From positions 1-64,000 of the forward strand of contig NZ_QNQP01000010.1 in the NCBI RefSeq assembly GCF_003316635.1: a stretch of 64,000 nucleotides of DNA. Reading direction: 5' to 3'. The notes below the pieces were generated by a model, which saw nothing but the letters and a program-made list of their open reading frames with translations, was not told the DNA's origin and did not search any database. Each line of letters opens with the position of its first letter. The first letter of the stretch is position 1. Below are positions 8,436 to 16,704 of the stretch, in pieces. The translations under genes and the position numbers were made by a program. Origin of the DNA: Roseovarius dicentrarchi (GTDB lineage: Bacteria > Pseudomonadota > Alphaproteobacteria > Rhodobacterales > Rhodobacteraceae).

Positions 8436-9227
8436 TTAGCGGATGTCGCCGCCGACCCACTCGTTCGCCAGCTCCATGTAGGTGCCGTCTTCCATCATGC
8501 TGTCCAGCGCCTCCTGCATCGCGGCCTGAAGCTCGGGGTTGTTCTCGCGGATGGCGATGCCGGCGGGGAAGGCTTCGGCGTCGGGTGCGGGGATCTCGGC
8601 CAGATCGTACTGGCCCGATTTCATCGCCAGCAGCACCGGGATCGAATCGTTGATGACAACGTCGATCCGGCCATTTGTCAGCTCCATCAGCAGCTCGGGC
8701 AGGCCCTTGTACGTCTTGACGTTATAGCCCTGATCGCGCGCCCACTGGTCATGCGTCTCGCCCAGCGTCAGACCGACGGTGACATCGGGATCGCTCAACT
8801 GCTCCAGCGATGTGATGTCGGACCCGGCAACGGTGAAAAACGCCCGCTTGGTGTTGTAATAGGGGCCGACAAAATCAATCACCTTGTCGCGCTCCTCGGT
8901 GATCGACATGGAGCCGACGACCGCGTCAAACTTGTTCGCGATCAGACCGCCGATGATGCCGTCCCACGCGGTGGTGACGATTTCCGTCTCAAGGCCCATA
9001 CGCTTGGCAATCTCGGTGCCGATGGAGGGATCGAACCCGACAACTTCATTGTTTTCATTGACAAAGTTGAAGGGCGGATACTGCCCTGTCATGGCGATGC
9101 GCAGAACGCCCGCCTCCTTGATCGCCTCCAGATCATCGGCAAATGCCGGCTGCGTCATCATCGCGCCCATCAGCGCGGCGCCGCCCATCAGGACAGTCCG
9201 GCGCATCATCCTAGCAATCATCGTCAT
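8436..9227 (-). CDS. Polar amino acid ABC transporter, periplasmic substrate-binding protein
   Basis: The 263-residue protein starts with a Sec signal peptide (MIARMMRRTVLMGGAALMG...AFA, cleavage near residue 30) and then carries the SBP family 3 fold: LRIAMTGQYPPFNFVNENNE, GFDPSIGTEIAKRMG, WDGIIGGLIANKFDAVVGSM and SITEERDKVIDFVGPYY. It delivers an amino acid-like ligand to the two permeases downstream. The aromatic and acidic pocket residues (Y/P-PFNF, D of FDAVV) are present. The ligand is likely polar or cationic but not predictable. It is divergent from the LysR gene, the likely regulator. Confidence 0.92.
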   Translation of the reverse strand: MTMIARMMRRTVLMGGAALMGAMMTQPAFADDLEAIKEAGVLRIAMTGQYPPFNFVNENNEVVGFDPSIGTEIAKRMGLETEIVTTAWDGIIGGLIANKFDAVVGSMSITEERDKVIDFVGPYYNTKRAFFTVAGSDITSLEQLSDPDVTVGLTLGETHDQWARDQGYNVKTYKGLPELLMELTNGRIDVVINDSIPVLLAMKSGQYDLAEIPAPDAEAFPAGIAIRENNPELQAAMQEALDSMMEDGTYMELANEWVGGDIR

Positions 9228-9306
9228 GTATCAATTCTCCCGTTGTGTTGTATCTGTTTCAGGCTGCGGCACCGCAAAGATGCGCTCTTTTGGCCTTGGC
9301 GAAAGG

Positions 9307-9334
9307 TTTGCACAGCAATCAAACATCATGCAAA
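9307..9334. promoter_or_regulatory. Candidate LysR operator between binding-protein and regulator genes
   Basis: The 141-base divergent gap contains TTTGCA at 9307-9312 and TGCAAA at 9329-9334, a perfect 6-base inverted repeat with a 16-base spacer. LysR regulators usually bind an interrupted dyad in such divergent regions. A Shine-Dalgarno-like GAGG at 9359-9362 serves the LysR start at 9369. Operator function is inferred. Confidence 0.45.
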
Positions 9335-9368
9335 TAGATAATGAGAATGCCGCAGATCGAGGATATCT

Positions 9369-10325
9369 ATGGTGCAGCCCTATGATCAACGCTTTGTCTG
9401 GAACCTGGACTGGAACCTTTTGCGCACCTTCATGGTGATGGTCGAACAGGGCGGCATCACCCCTGCGGCCACGTTTCTGGGCCTGAAACAGCCCACCATC
9501 AGTTCCGCGCTGAAACGGCTGGAGGCGCAGGTGGGCCAGCGGCTGGTCAACCGGTCGTCGACCCATTTCAGCGTCACCCCCATGGGCGACGTGCTGCACC
9601 GCGAGGCCAGCACGATCTTTGGCTCGGTCATGCAGCTGCCCATTTTGCTCAGCGGGGCCGAGGATGGGGTGACGGGGCAGATCACCATCGCACTGGCCAG
9701 CCATATCGCCTGCCCGCATTTCGACGCGGTGCTGGAGCGCTTCAACGCCGCGCATCCCGGCGTGACCTACACGCTCAGCATCATCGAAAGCGAGGAGGTC
9801 ATCACGCAGGTACAGCAAAACCGCGTGTCATTCGGTATCTGCCTTGTCTCGCACAAACGCCCCAAGCTGGACTACCGGGTGCTTTATCGCGAATATTTCG
9901 GCCATTACTGCGGACCGGGCCACCGCCTGTTCGGCAAATCGGGCCTCAAGCTGACCGATCTGGAGGATGAGGTCGCCGTATCGTTCCAGACCGACAGCGC
10001 CGCCGGCCCGCTGTTCGAGCTGGCCGGGCTGCGCGCCCGCGCAGGAATGCGCCCCAAGCTGAAGGGCGTATCCTCCAGCCTGTCCGAAGTGCGGCGCATG
10101 ATCATGTGCAATATCGGCATCGGCGCCCTGCCCGTGCATGTCGCCGCGCGCGACGTCGCCGCCGGGCGCCTGTGGCAACTGCCGCCCGCCACCGGGCTGC
10201 CGGCCATCGACATTCACGTCGTCACCAACCCCGCGCGCAGCCAGAACCCCGCCGAAGCGGTGCTGCTGCAAATGCTGATCGATGACATCAACAGCACCCC
10301 CCTGCCCGCCCGCTCCTACACCTGA
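9369..10325 (+). CDS. LysR family transcriptional regulator
   Basis: The 318-residue protein has an N-terminal winged helix (LLRTFMVMVEQGGITPAATF, then LKQPTISSALKRLEAQVGQR) and a LysR effector-binding domain from about residue 95 (TGQITIALASHIACPHFDAV). It is divergent from the ABC transporter/aminotransferase/BKACE operon, the classical position of a LysR activator sensing the pathway substrate. The GAGG six bases before ATG 9369 supports the start. An SDR gene follows 80 bases downstream on the same strand with its own promoter-like sequence. Confidence 0.93.
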   Translation: MVQPYDQRFVWNLDWNLLRTFMVMVEQGGITPAATFLGLKQPTISSALKRLEAQVGQRLVNRSSTHFSVTPMGDVLHREASTIFGSVMQLPILLSGAEDGVTGQITIALASHIACPHFDAVLERFNAAHPGVTYTLSIIESEEVITQVQQNRVSFGICLVSHKRPKLDYRVLYREYFGHYCGPGHRLFGKSGLKLTDLEDEVAVSFQTDSAAGPLFELAGLRARAGMRPKLKGVSSSLSEVRRMIMCNIGIGALPVHVAARDVAAGRLWQLPPATGLPAIDIHVVTNPARSQNPAEAVLLQMLIDDINSTPLPARSYT

Positions 10326-10351
10326 CACGCGGCCGCGGCGACTGCACACCG

Positions 10352-10379
10352 TTGACACCGCTCCCGCGCAGGCTAGTAA
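10352..10379 (+). promoter_or_regulatory. Sigma-70-type promoter before the SDR gene
   Basis: TTGACA at 10352-10357 and TAGTAA at 10374-10379 are separated by 16 bases. This is a close match to the housekeeping consensus, 26 bases before the ATG at 10406. It indicates that the SDR gene can be transcribed independently of the LysR gene. Confidence 0.5.
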
Positions 10380-10405
10380 TTGTCGCCAACCCCCGGAGGG
10401 ATCCC

Positions 10406-11137
10406 ATGACCAACAGAACACTTCTTCTGACCGGCGCAAGTCGGGGCATCGGCCACGCGACGGTCAAGTCGTTCCAGGCCGCCGGATGGCGTGTGCTGAC
10501 CGTGTCGCGCACGGCCTTCGACAACCGCTGCCCATGGCACGCGGGCGCCACCGACCATTTTCAGGGTGACCTGGCCGACGCCGGCGCGCGCGCCGATCTG
10601 GTCGCACGGGTGCGCGAGGCGCTGGGCGGCACCGGCCTTGGTGCCATTGTCAACAATGCCGGCATTTCGCCCAAGGGCGAGCGCGGCACGCGGCTTGGCA
10701 TCGCCGATACTGCGGATGACGTCTGGCATCAGGTGTTCAACGTCAACCTGTTCGGCCCGGCCGCCCTGATGCGCGATCTGATGCCCGAACTTCAGCAGGC
10801 GCAGGGCTGCGTGGTCAATGTCGGCTCCATCGTCGGCAGCCGGGTCCATCCCTATGCCGGCGCCGCCTATGCCTGCTCCAAGGCCGCTCTGGCCGCGCTG
10901 ACGCGCGAGGCCGCAGCCGAATTCGGCCCTCGCGGCATCCGTACCAACATGGTCACACCGGGCGAAATCGAAACCGAAATCCTGTCGCCGGGGACCGAGG
11001 AAATCACCCGCACCATCCCCCTGCGCCGCCTCGGCCAGTCCGAGGAGGTCGCACGCATCGTCCTGTTCCTGTGCTCATCGCAAGCATCCTACGTCAACGG
11101 CGCCTCCATCGACGTCAATGGCGGCCAACACGTCTAA
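10406..11137 (+). CDS. Short-chain dehydrogenase/reductase (SDR)
   Basis: The 243-residue classical SDR has the NAD(P)-binding TGASRGIGHAT, the NNAGIS motif, catalytic Ser in VNVGSIVGSRVH, YACSKAALAALTREAA (Tyr and Lys of the active site), and the C-terminal SSQASYVNGASIDVNGGQHV. It oxidises or reduces an unknown alcohol/ketone. The start ATG has GGAGGG seven bases upstream (10394-10399). It may act with the adjacent BKACE pathway, but it lies beyond the LysR gene and has its own promoter, so this link is weak. Confidence 0.92.
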   Translation: MTNRTLLLTGASRGIGHATVKSFQAAGWRVLTVSRTAFDNRCPWHAGATDHFQGDLADAGARADLVARVREALGGTGLGAIVNNAGISPKGERGTRLGIADTADDVWHQVFNVNLFGPAALMRDLMPELQQAQGCVVNVGSIVGSRVHPYAGAAYACSKAALAALTREAAAEFGPRGIRTNMVTPGEIETEILSPGTEEITRTIPLRRLGQSEEVARIVLFLCSSQASYVNGASIDVNGGQHV

Positions 11138-11177
11138 CCCGCGAACAGGAAACCGCGCCCCAAGGCGCCGCACCCCA

Positions 11178-11206
11178 TGGCTTTTCTTGGTAAAAATACC
11201 CAAAAG
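11178..11206 (+). repeat. Dispersed 3'-end intergenic motif, copy 1
   Basis: The core CTTGGTAAAAATACCC lies at 11186-11201, flanked by GGCTTTT and AAAAGCCC, which can pair. It lies about 45 bases after the SDR stop and also next to the stop of the convergent YbaN gene. Related copies occur near 11727, 30801, 36055, 46435 and 59061 in this window. Confidence 0.6.
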
Positions 11207-11218
11207 CCCACGGCCCCA

Positions 11219-11638
11219 TCAGCGCCCCGCACCTGACGGGCGGCTCAGCACATACGCCGCCGCCCCGGCCATGCAGACAGCCTGTATCGCTATCAAACCC
11301 CATGCCAGCCCGCCAATGATCGAGCCAAGCAAAACCGCCGCCATGACCGTGCATGCGATCACCTTGTACTTGGGCGCAATGACGCCGCTTTGCTCCCAGT
11401 CCACGATGATGGGGCCAAAGATGCGGTTGCCCGCCAGCCACGCCCGCAGGCGCGGCGCACTGCGGGCAAAGGCGAACGCCGCCAGCAACACAAACGGCGT
11501 CGTCGGCAGCAGCGGCAGGATCACCCCCACCGCGCCCAGCGCCAATGATACCGCGCCAACGCATATCCACAGCGCGCGCATGATGGCGCCGACCGGACGC
11601 GCCGGGCTATCGCCGGGTTTGGAGGGATCTGAACACAT
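11219..11638 (-). CDS. ybaN: YbaN family (DUF454) inner-membrane protein
   Basis: The 139-residue protein has the DUF454 signature: LWICVGAVSLALGAVGVILPLLPTTPFVLLAAFAFARSAPRL, which forms two membrane helices, followed by WLAGNRIFGPIIVDWEQSGVI and a C-terminal pair of helices. The family is a small conserved inner-membrane protein of unknown function. I chose ATG 11638 over the upstream in-frame start because the region before it reads like non-coding sequence and contains the dispersed motif. It is convergent with the SDR gene. Confidence 0.88.
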   Translation of the reverse strand: MCSDPSKPGDSPARPVGAIMRALWICVGAVSLALGAVGVILPLLPTTPFVLLAAFAFARSAPRLRAWLAGNRIFGPIIVDWEQSGVIAPKYKVIACTVMAAVLLGSIIGGLAWGLIAIQAVCMAGAAAYVLSRPSGAGR

Positions 11639-11726
11639 GATGTCTCGCAATGTTGCCAGAAATGGCGATGATTGACTTAGTGCATCCTCGGCGAACTGGC
11701 CAGCCCGCCACCAAAGCGCACCATCT

Positions 11727-11753
11727 GGCTTTTCTTGGTGAAAATACCCAAAT
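11727..11753 (+). repeat. Dispersed 3'-end intergenic motif, copy 2
   Basis: GGCTTTTCTTGGTGAAAATA, then CCCAAATCCC: a near-copy of the element at 11178. It sits between the start of the YbaN gene and the stop of the amidotransferase gene, both on the minus strand. Confidence 0.55.
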
Positions 11754-11794
11754 CCCGTCGCATGCTGAACTTGCAAGGATTTGCTGCTATCGCC

Positions 11795-12574
11795 CTACGC
11801 CGATTTCAGCACCGAAACCGGGCCTTCGCCAGCGGCCCAGTCGCGTGCCGCAGCGCCGAACGCCTCGAACAGGGGGCGCGACACGGGATCGCGGGCCGCG
11901 TTCCATTCAGGATGCCACTGAACCGCCAGCGCGAAACCGGGCGCGTCCGCGATATGGATCGCTTCGGCAGTGCCGTCGGGTGCGTAGCCGTCGACACGAA
12001 CGCGCGATCCCGGCACGTTCACGCCCTGCCCGTGCAGGGTGTTCGTCATCACACGGCGCGCGCCCAGCAATCTGTGAAACACGCCGCCCTCGGTAAAGGT
12101 CACGACGTGGCGCAGCGCAAACTGCTCTTCCAGCGTGCCATCGGGCGGCATGCGATGGTTGTCACGTCCCGGCAGGTCGCGAATTTCCGGATGCAGCGTC
12201 CCGCCCAGCGCGACGTTGATTTCCTGAAACCCGCGGCAGAGGCCAAGGATCGGCTGCCCGGCCTCGATGCACGCCCGCACCAAGGGAAGTGTGATTGCAT
12301 CGCGCGCCGTGTCAAACGCACCGTGGGCGGCTGTCGGCGGCTCGCCATACGCCTCGGGATGCACGTTCGCCCGGCCGCCGGTCAGGATGAAGCCGTCGCA
12401 AACCTCCATCAGTTCTGCAACACTGACCAGCGCCGGATCGGCGGCGATAATATAGGGCATTCCGCCCGCCACATCCGCCGCCGCCTCAAGGTTCATGCGC
12501 CCGACGGCATGAACCGGATAGCGGTCGTCGATGACATACTGATTGCCGATAATTCCGATGATGGGGCGCCGCAT
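11795..12574 (-). CDS. puuD: Gamma-glutamyl-gamma-aminobutyrate hydrolase-like class I glutamine amidotransferase (PuuD type)
   Basis: The 259-residue protein is a stand-alone class I amidotransferase. It has RRPIIGIIGNQYVIDD, GFILTGGRANVHPEAYG, the nucleophile elbow PILGLCRGFQEINVALGGTL (Cys) and the His-Glu pair in LAVQWHPEWN. Long inserts and the QEINVALGG motif place it with PuuD, which hydrolyses gamma-glutamyl-GABA in putrescine breakdown. It lies 22 kb from the gamma-glutamylation cluster at 34484-42698, and could supply that pathway's last step. ATG 12574 is preferred over the in-frame ATG at 12589. Confidence 0.82.
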   Translation of the reverse strand: MRRPIIGIIGNQYVIDDRYPVHAVGRMNLEAAADVAGGMPYIIAADPALVSVAELMEVCDGFILTGGRANVHPEAYGEPPTAAHGAFDTARDAITLPLVRACIEAGQPILGLCRGFQEINVALGGTLHPEIRDLPGRDNHRMPPDGTLEEQFALRHVVTFTEGGVFHRLLGARRVMTNTLHGQGVNVPGSRVRVDGYAPDGTAEAIHIADAPGFALAVQWHPEWNAARDPVSRPLFEAFGAAARDWAAGEGPVSVLKSA

Positions 12575-12668
12575 GAAAATCCTGCTCAAGAGAGTTTGAC
12601 CGGCTCATTTTGACGCAAGCAGACGAATATTCAACCCCGCGCGCCGCCGCTGAGCCTACACCTCTGAC

Positions 12669-12857
12669 CTAGCGGTTTGTCCCAGTCCCGCCAATGCGTG
12701 CGCGCCTACATCTTTCGCTGCAATATTTCACTTCGTCCCAGACCGCCGCCCATTTGCGCCGCCACGTAAACGGGCGGCCGCATGTCACGCACAGCTTGGT
12801 AGGCAAATCGCCCTTGGCTTTATGTTTCAAATCAAAGCCTTGATCGGTATGTTGCAA
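12669..12857 (-). CDS. DUF2256 small zinc-finger protein
   Basis: The 62-residue protein contains LCVTCGRPFTWRRKWAAVW, then DEVKYCSERCRRAR, the complete DUF2256 pattern with two CxxC/CxxxC pairs that should bind one zinc. Function is unknown. It is basic and could bind nucleic acid. The start at 12857 is the only in-frame ATG; a later start near KGDLPTK would still keep the finger. Confidence 0.8.
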   Translation of the reverse strand: MQHTDQGFDLKHKAKGDLPTKLCVTCGRPFTWRRKWAAVWDEVKYCSERCRRARIGGTGTNR

Positions 12858-12896
12858 CCCAGAACACGCGCACTCAAGCCAACCCGCGCGACCACA

Positions 12897-13121
12897 TCAT
12901 TCAGCAGCGGCGGGCGTCGGCATGCCCTCGCCGGGGACCTCTGAACTCACAGCCCCCTCGGTGGCGCCGTCGGTCGAAGGATCGTTCCCTGAATAGCTGA
13001 GCCACGTCACCAGAATGAACAGCAGGCCAAAGGCAAAGACAACCACCGCGATCATCCCGGCGATTGGCGTCTTGTGGGCTGGCTTCTTTGTCTCTGTGTT
13101 GGTGTCAGGTGCCGACATCAT
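12897..13121 (-). CDS. Small single-pass membrane protein, hypothetical
   Basis: The 74-residue protein has a polar N-terminus (TNTETKKPAHKTP), one transmembrane helix (GMIAVVVFAFGLLFILVTWL, residues 22-41) and an acidic, small-residue C-terminal tail. I do not recognise the family. It lies upstream-divergent of pepN across 119 bases. The codon use is like its neighbours, and the clear hydrophobic helix supports it as a real gene. Confidence 0.6.
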   Translation of the reverse strand: MMSAPDTNTETKKPAHKTPIAGMIAVVVFAFGLLFILVTWLSYSGNDPSTDGATEGAVSSEVPGEGMPTPAAAE

Positions 13122-13240
13122 GCATCCTCCGCAATATGATTTCCGCCCGCCTTCGAGCGCCGATTATGGCCATTGAAGGCCCGGACATATGCCCTTAACT
13201 CTGACCGGACCCAAGTGGTTCCGACCAAAAAGGACGCATC

Positions 13241-15805
13241 ATGCCAGCCGCACCCCAAGACGCCTCTCCGCAGACCATCTACCTGTCTGACTACGCCCCG
13301 CCCAACTGGCTGGTGCGCGATGTGCATCTGACATTCCGGCTGGACCCTACCCGCACACGTGTCCACAGCCGCATCACTTTTGCACCCAACCCGGATGCCG
13401 CATCGCGCGACTTCGCGCTGGATGGCGAGGGGATGACGCTGATCTCCGCCCGTATCAACGGCGCCGAAGTCACCCCGAACGTCACCGAAACGGGCCTGAG
13501 CTGCGATGTGCCAGACAGCGAATTTGTCTGGGAGGCCGAGGTCGAAATCAACCCATCGGCCAATACCGCGCTGGAGGGGCTGTATATGTCCAGCGGCATG
13601 TACTGCACCCAATGCGAGGCGCAGGGCTTTCGCAAGATCACCTACTACCCCGACCGCCCCGATGTGATGAGCGTGTTCACCGTGCGCATCGAGGGGGGCG
13701 AGCCTGTGATGCTGTCCAACGGCAATCCGGTGGCCGTCGGTGACGGCTTTGCCGAATGGCACGACCCCTGGCCGAAACCCAGCTATCTGTTCGCGCTGGT
13801 CGCCGGGCGGCTGGTCAACCATCCCGGCAGCTTTACCACCATGTCGGGCCGCGAGGTCGAGCTGAACATCTGGGTGCGCCCCGGTGACGAGGGCAAATGC
13901 GAATTCGGCATGCAGGCGCTGAAGGATTCGATGCACTGGGATGAAAAGGTATATGGCCGCGAATACGATCTGGACCTCTTTAACATCGTCGCTGTCGATG
14001 ATTTCAACATGGGCGCGATGGAGAACAAGGGGCTGAATATCTTCAACTCCTCCTGCGTGCTGGCCTCGCCCGAAACCTCCACCGACGCCAATTTCGAGCG
14101 GATCGAGGCGATCATCGCGCACGAGTATTTCCACAACTGGACCGGCAACCGCATCACCTGCCGCGACTGGTTTCAGCTGTGCCTGAAAGAGGGGCTGACC
14201 GTGTTCCGCGATGCGCAGTTCACCGCGGACATGCGCTCTGCGCCGGTCAAGCGGATCGAGGATGTGATCGCCCTGCGCGCCCGCCAGTTCCGCGAGGATA
14301 ACGGACCGCTGGCGCATCCGGTCCGCCCGCACAGCTTTGTCGAGATTAACAATTTCTACACCGCCACCGTCTATGAAAAGGGTGCCGAGCTGATCGGCAT
14401 GCTCAAGACACTGGTCGGGGATGACGCATGGGCCAAGGCGCTGACGCTCTATTTCAAACGCCATGACGGGCAGGCCTGCACCATCGAGGACTGGTTGCGC
14501 GTGTTCGAGGATGTGACAGGCCGCGATCTGGCGCAGTTCAAACGCTGGTACGAGGATGCCGGCACGCCGCGCCTGTCGGTGACCGACAGCTATAGCGATG
14601 GCACCTATACGCTGACCTTCGCGCAGCACACGCCCCCCACACCGGGCCAGACGGACAAGCCGCCGCGCGTGATCCCGATCAAGGTCGGCCTTCTGGGCCA
14701 GAATGGCGGCGAAGTGCAGAAAACCCGCGTGCTGGAAATGACCGAGGCCGAGCAGTGCTTTGAGTTCTCCGGGTTGTCTGCGCGCCCGATCCCGTCGATC
14801 CTGCGCGAATTCTCCGCGCCCGTGATCCTTGAACGCGAGACGAACAACGCCGAGCGTGCCTTCCTTCTGGCGCATGACACCGACCCGTTCAACAAATGGG
14901 AGGCGGGCCGCGCGCTGGCCCGCGATGGCCTGCTGGCGATGATCCGCCACGGTGCCGCGCCCGACGCCGCCTATCTGGAGGCCGCGCGCATCATGGCGCT
15001 GGACGACACGCTGGACCCGGCGTTCCGCGCGCTGGCGCTGGGCCTGCCCAGTCAGGATGATCTGGCGCAGGCGCTGTTCGATGCGGGCGATACGCCGGAC
15101 CCGCAGGCGATCCACGACGCGCTGGAGGCGCTGAAAGACGCCCGTGCAAACGTGATGAAGGACGCGGCACAGCAGTTATATGCGCAAAATCAGGTGACCG
15201 GGCCTTACCGCCCCGATGCCGCACAGGCGGGCGGGCGGGCGCTGGCCAATGCCGCGCTTGCCATGATCACACGGCGCGACGGCGGCGCCGCGGCGCAGGC
15301 GCAATATGACGCCGCAGACAACATGACACAGCAGCTGGCGGCGCTCGGGTGCCTCTTGCAGGCCGGGCGCGGGGACGCGGCCGTGCAGGCGTTCTACGAT
15401 CAATGGCAGAACGACCGGCTGGTGATCGACAAATGGTTTGGCCTGCAAATCGCCATGGCCGATCCGCAGAATACCGCGGATGTGGCGCACAAATTGACAC
15501 AGCACCCTAATTTTACGATGAAAAACCCCAACCGCTTCCGCGCCACGCTGGGCGCGCTGGCCGGATCGCCGGCCGGGTTTCACCATGCATCGGGCAAGGG
15601 CTATGCCCTGCTGGCCGACTGGCTGATCAAGCTGGACCCGGTGAACCCGCAGACCACGGCGCGCATGTGCTCCGCCTTTGAGACGTGGCGCCGCTATGAC
15701 GAGAGCCGACAATCGCTGATGCGCGCACAGTTGGAGCGGATCGCCGGCCAGCCCGGCCTGAGCCGGGACACAACCGAAATGGTCGGACGCATCCTGAACG
15801 CCTAG
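13241..15805 (+). CDS. pepN: Aminopeptidase N (M1 family)
   Basis: The 854-residue M1 metallopeptidase has the exopeptidase motif GAMENKGLNIFN, the zinc site HEYFHNWTGNRITCRDWFQ with the third ligand in LKEGLTVFRD, and the substrate-gating YFKRHDGQACTIEDWL region. It removes N-terminal residues from peptides in the cytoplasm; full length matches proteobacterial PepN. The first residues lack a signal peptide. Its stop overlaps the stop of the convergent lytic transglycosylase gene (CTAG at 15802-15805). Confidence 0.96.
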   Translation: MPAAPQDASPQTIYLSDYAPPNWLVRDVHLTFRLDPTRTRVHSRITFAPNPDAASRDFALDGEGMTLISARINGAEVTPNVTETGLSCDVPDSEFVWEAEVEINPSANTALEGLYMSSGMYCTQCEAQGFRKITYYPDRPDVMSVFTVRIEGGEPVMLSNGNPVAVGDGFAEWHDPWPKPSYLFALVAGRLVNHPGSFTTMSGREVELNIWVRPGDEGKCEFGMQALKDSMHWDEKVYGREYDLDLFNIVAVDDFNMGAMENKGLNIFNSSCVLASPETSTDANFERIEAIIAHEYFHNWTGNRITCRDWFQLCLKEGLTVFRDAQFTADMRSAPVKRIEDVIALRARQFREDNGPLAHPVRPHSFVEINNFYTATVYEKGAELIGMLKTLVGDDAWAKALTLYFKRHDGQACTIEDWLRVFEDVTGRDLAQFKRWYEDAGTPRLSVTDSYSDGTYTLTFAQHTPPTPGQTDKPPRVIPIKVGLLGQNGGEVQKTRVLEMTEAEQCFEFSGLSARPIPSILREFSAPVILERETNNAERAFLLAHDTDPFNKWEAGRALARDGLLAMIRHGAAPDAAYLEAARIMALDDTLDPAFRALALGLPSQDDLAQALFDAGDTPDPQAIHDALEALKDARANVMKDAAQQLYAQNQVTGPYRPDAAQAGGRALANAALAMITRRDGGAAAQAQYDAADNMTQQLAALGCLLQAGRGDAAVQAFYDQWQNDRLVIDKWFGLQIAMADPQNTADVAHKLTQHPNFTMKNPNRFRATLGALAGSPAGFHHASGKGYALLADWLIKLDPVNPQTTARMCSAFETWRRYDESRQSLMRAQLERIAGQPGLSRDTTEMVGRILNA

Positions 15806-16485
15806 CGTTCGGCCCCGCCCCCGCGCGCCTCGACCGCGATCGGGCGCAGCGGCGGGCGGGGCGAGCGGGTCACGGCGCAATAGCTCTGCCCGCGCAGCCA
15901 GCCCGCCATCTCGGCACGTTTGCCCGCGTCGCGCAATGGCCCCCAATCCGCCGCGACACCGCGCCAGCGATTGTCGCGCAGCGCGATTGCCCCGTCGCGC
16001 GTGACCGTCCGCGCCATGATGCGGATCGCGCAGCTCAGGTTGTCACCGCCGTCGGTCAGCGCCCCGCCGGTGCGCGCGCGGCAGCCATAGCCCCGCGCCG
16101 TTCCCGGCAGGATCTGAAGCAGCCCATACCACAGCCCGCCGCCGCCGACGGCCTTGGCCCGATACGTGCTTTCGTATTTCGCAAGCGTTGACAGAAAACC
16201 GACCCAGAACGCACTGCGCCGCGCCGGATCTGCCGAGGCATAGCCCGGACACCAGGTGGCAATGTCACGCGGCACCGCCCGGACCAGCGGCGCGCCGTGC
16301 TGGCCCAGCGCCGACAATGCGCTGCGGGTCCATTCCGCACCCGCCGGCCGGTGATCCCAGCGCGTTTTGGGGATGACCAGACTGCGCGCCACGGGCCGCA
16401 CCTGTGCACCGGACTCGGCACGCAGGCCTGCGGGTGCGGCGACACTCAGGCAAAGTATGGCAAGGCAAAGGAGCAGCGACTTCAT
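15802..16485 (-). CDS. Secreted lytic transglycosylase (SLT domain)
   Basis: The 227-residue protein begins with a signal peptide (MKSLLLCLAILCLSVAAPAG, cleaved near LRAES). The SLT fold follows: STLAKYESTYRAKAVGGGGLWYGLLQILPGTARGYGC, where the Glu of KYES is the catalytic acid and GLLQ(I) the usual G-L-Q turn. It should cleave peptidoglycan glycan strands in the periplasm. The C-terminal third has Cys residues that may form disulfides. It shares overlapping stop codons with pepN. Confidence 0.85.
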   Translation of the reverse strand: MKSLLLCLAILCLSVAAPAGLRAESGAQVRPVARSLVIPKTRWDHRPAGAEWTRSALSALGQHGAPLVRAVPRDIATWCPGYASADPARRSAFWVGFLSTLAKYESTYRAKAVGGGGLWYGLLQILPGTARGYGCRARTGGALTDGGDNLSCAIRIMARTVTRDGAIALRDNRWRGVAADWGPLRDAGKRAEMAGWLRGQSYCAVTRSPRPPLRPIAVEARGGGAER

Positions 16486-16704
16486 AGCGTATTTTTGCCG
16501 AAACCTGCGTGTGTGGCAATCCCGCCCCAAAGCGCCGCCAGCAGAATACGGCCCAGCGGCCCAGCGTCGCGCCGGTTTATCCGCGCCTTCTCCGCAGCGG
16601 CGACATGATTTGGCCCAAATCCGCCGACACAACCATAGGTGATACGCCCCAGCGAAAAGGTTGTCCCACCCGTGCCCCATATTCTGACCCGTGCCGCCAA
16701 CCAT

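Noticed and set aside
13118..15115. A 665-codon open frame antisense to pepN
   Set aside because: It mirrors the GC-rich coding strand of pepN, its translation has no domain and is poor in conserved motifs, and pepN is certain.
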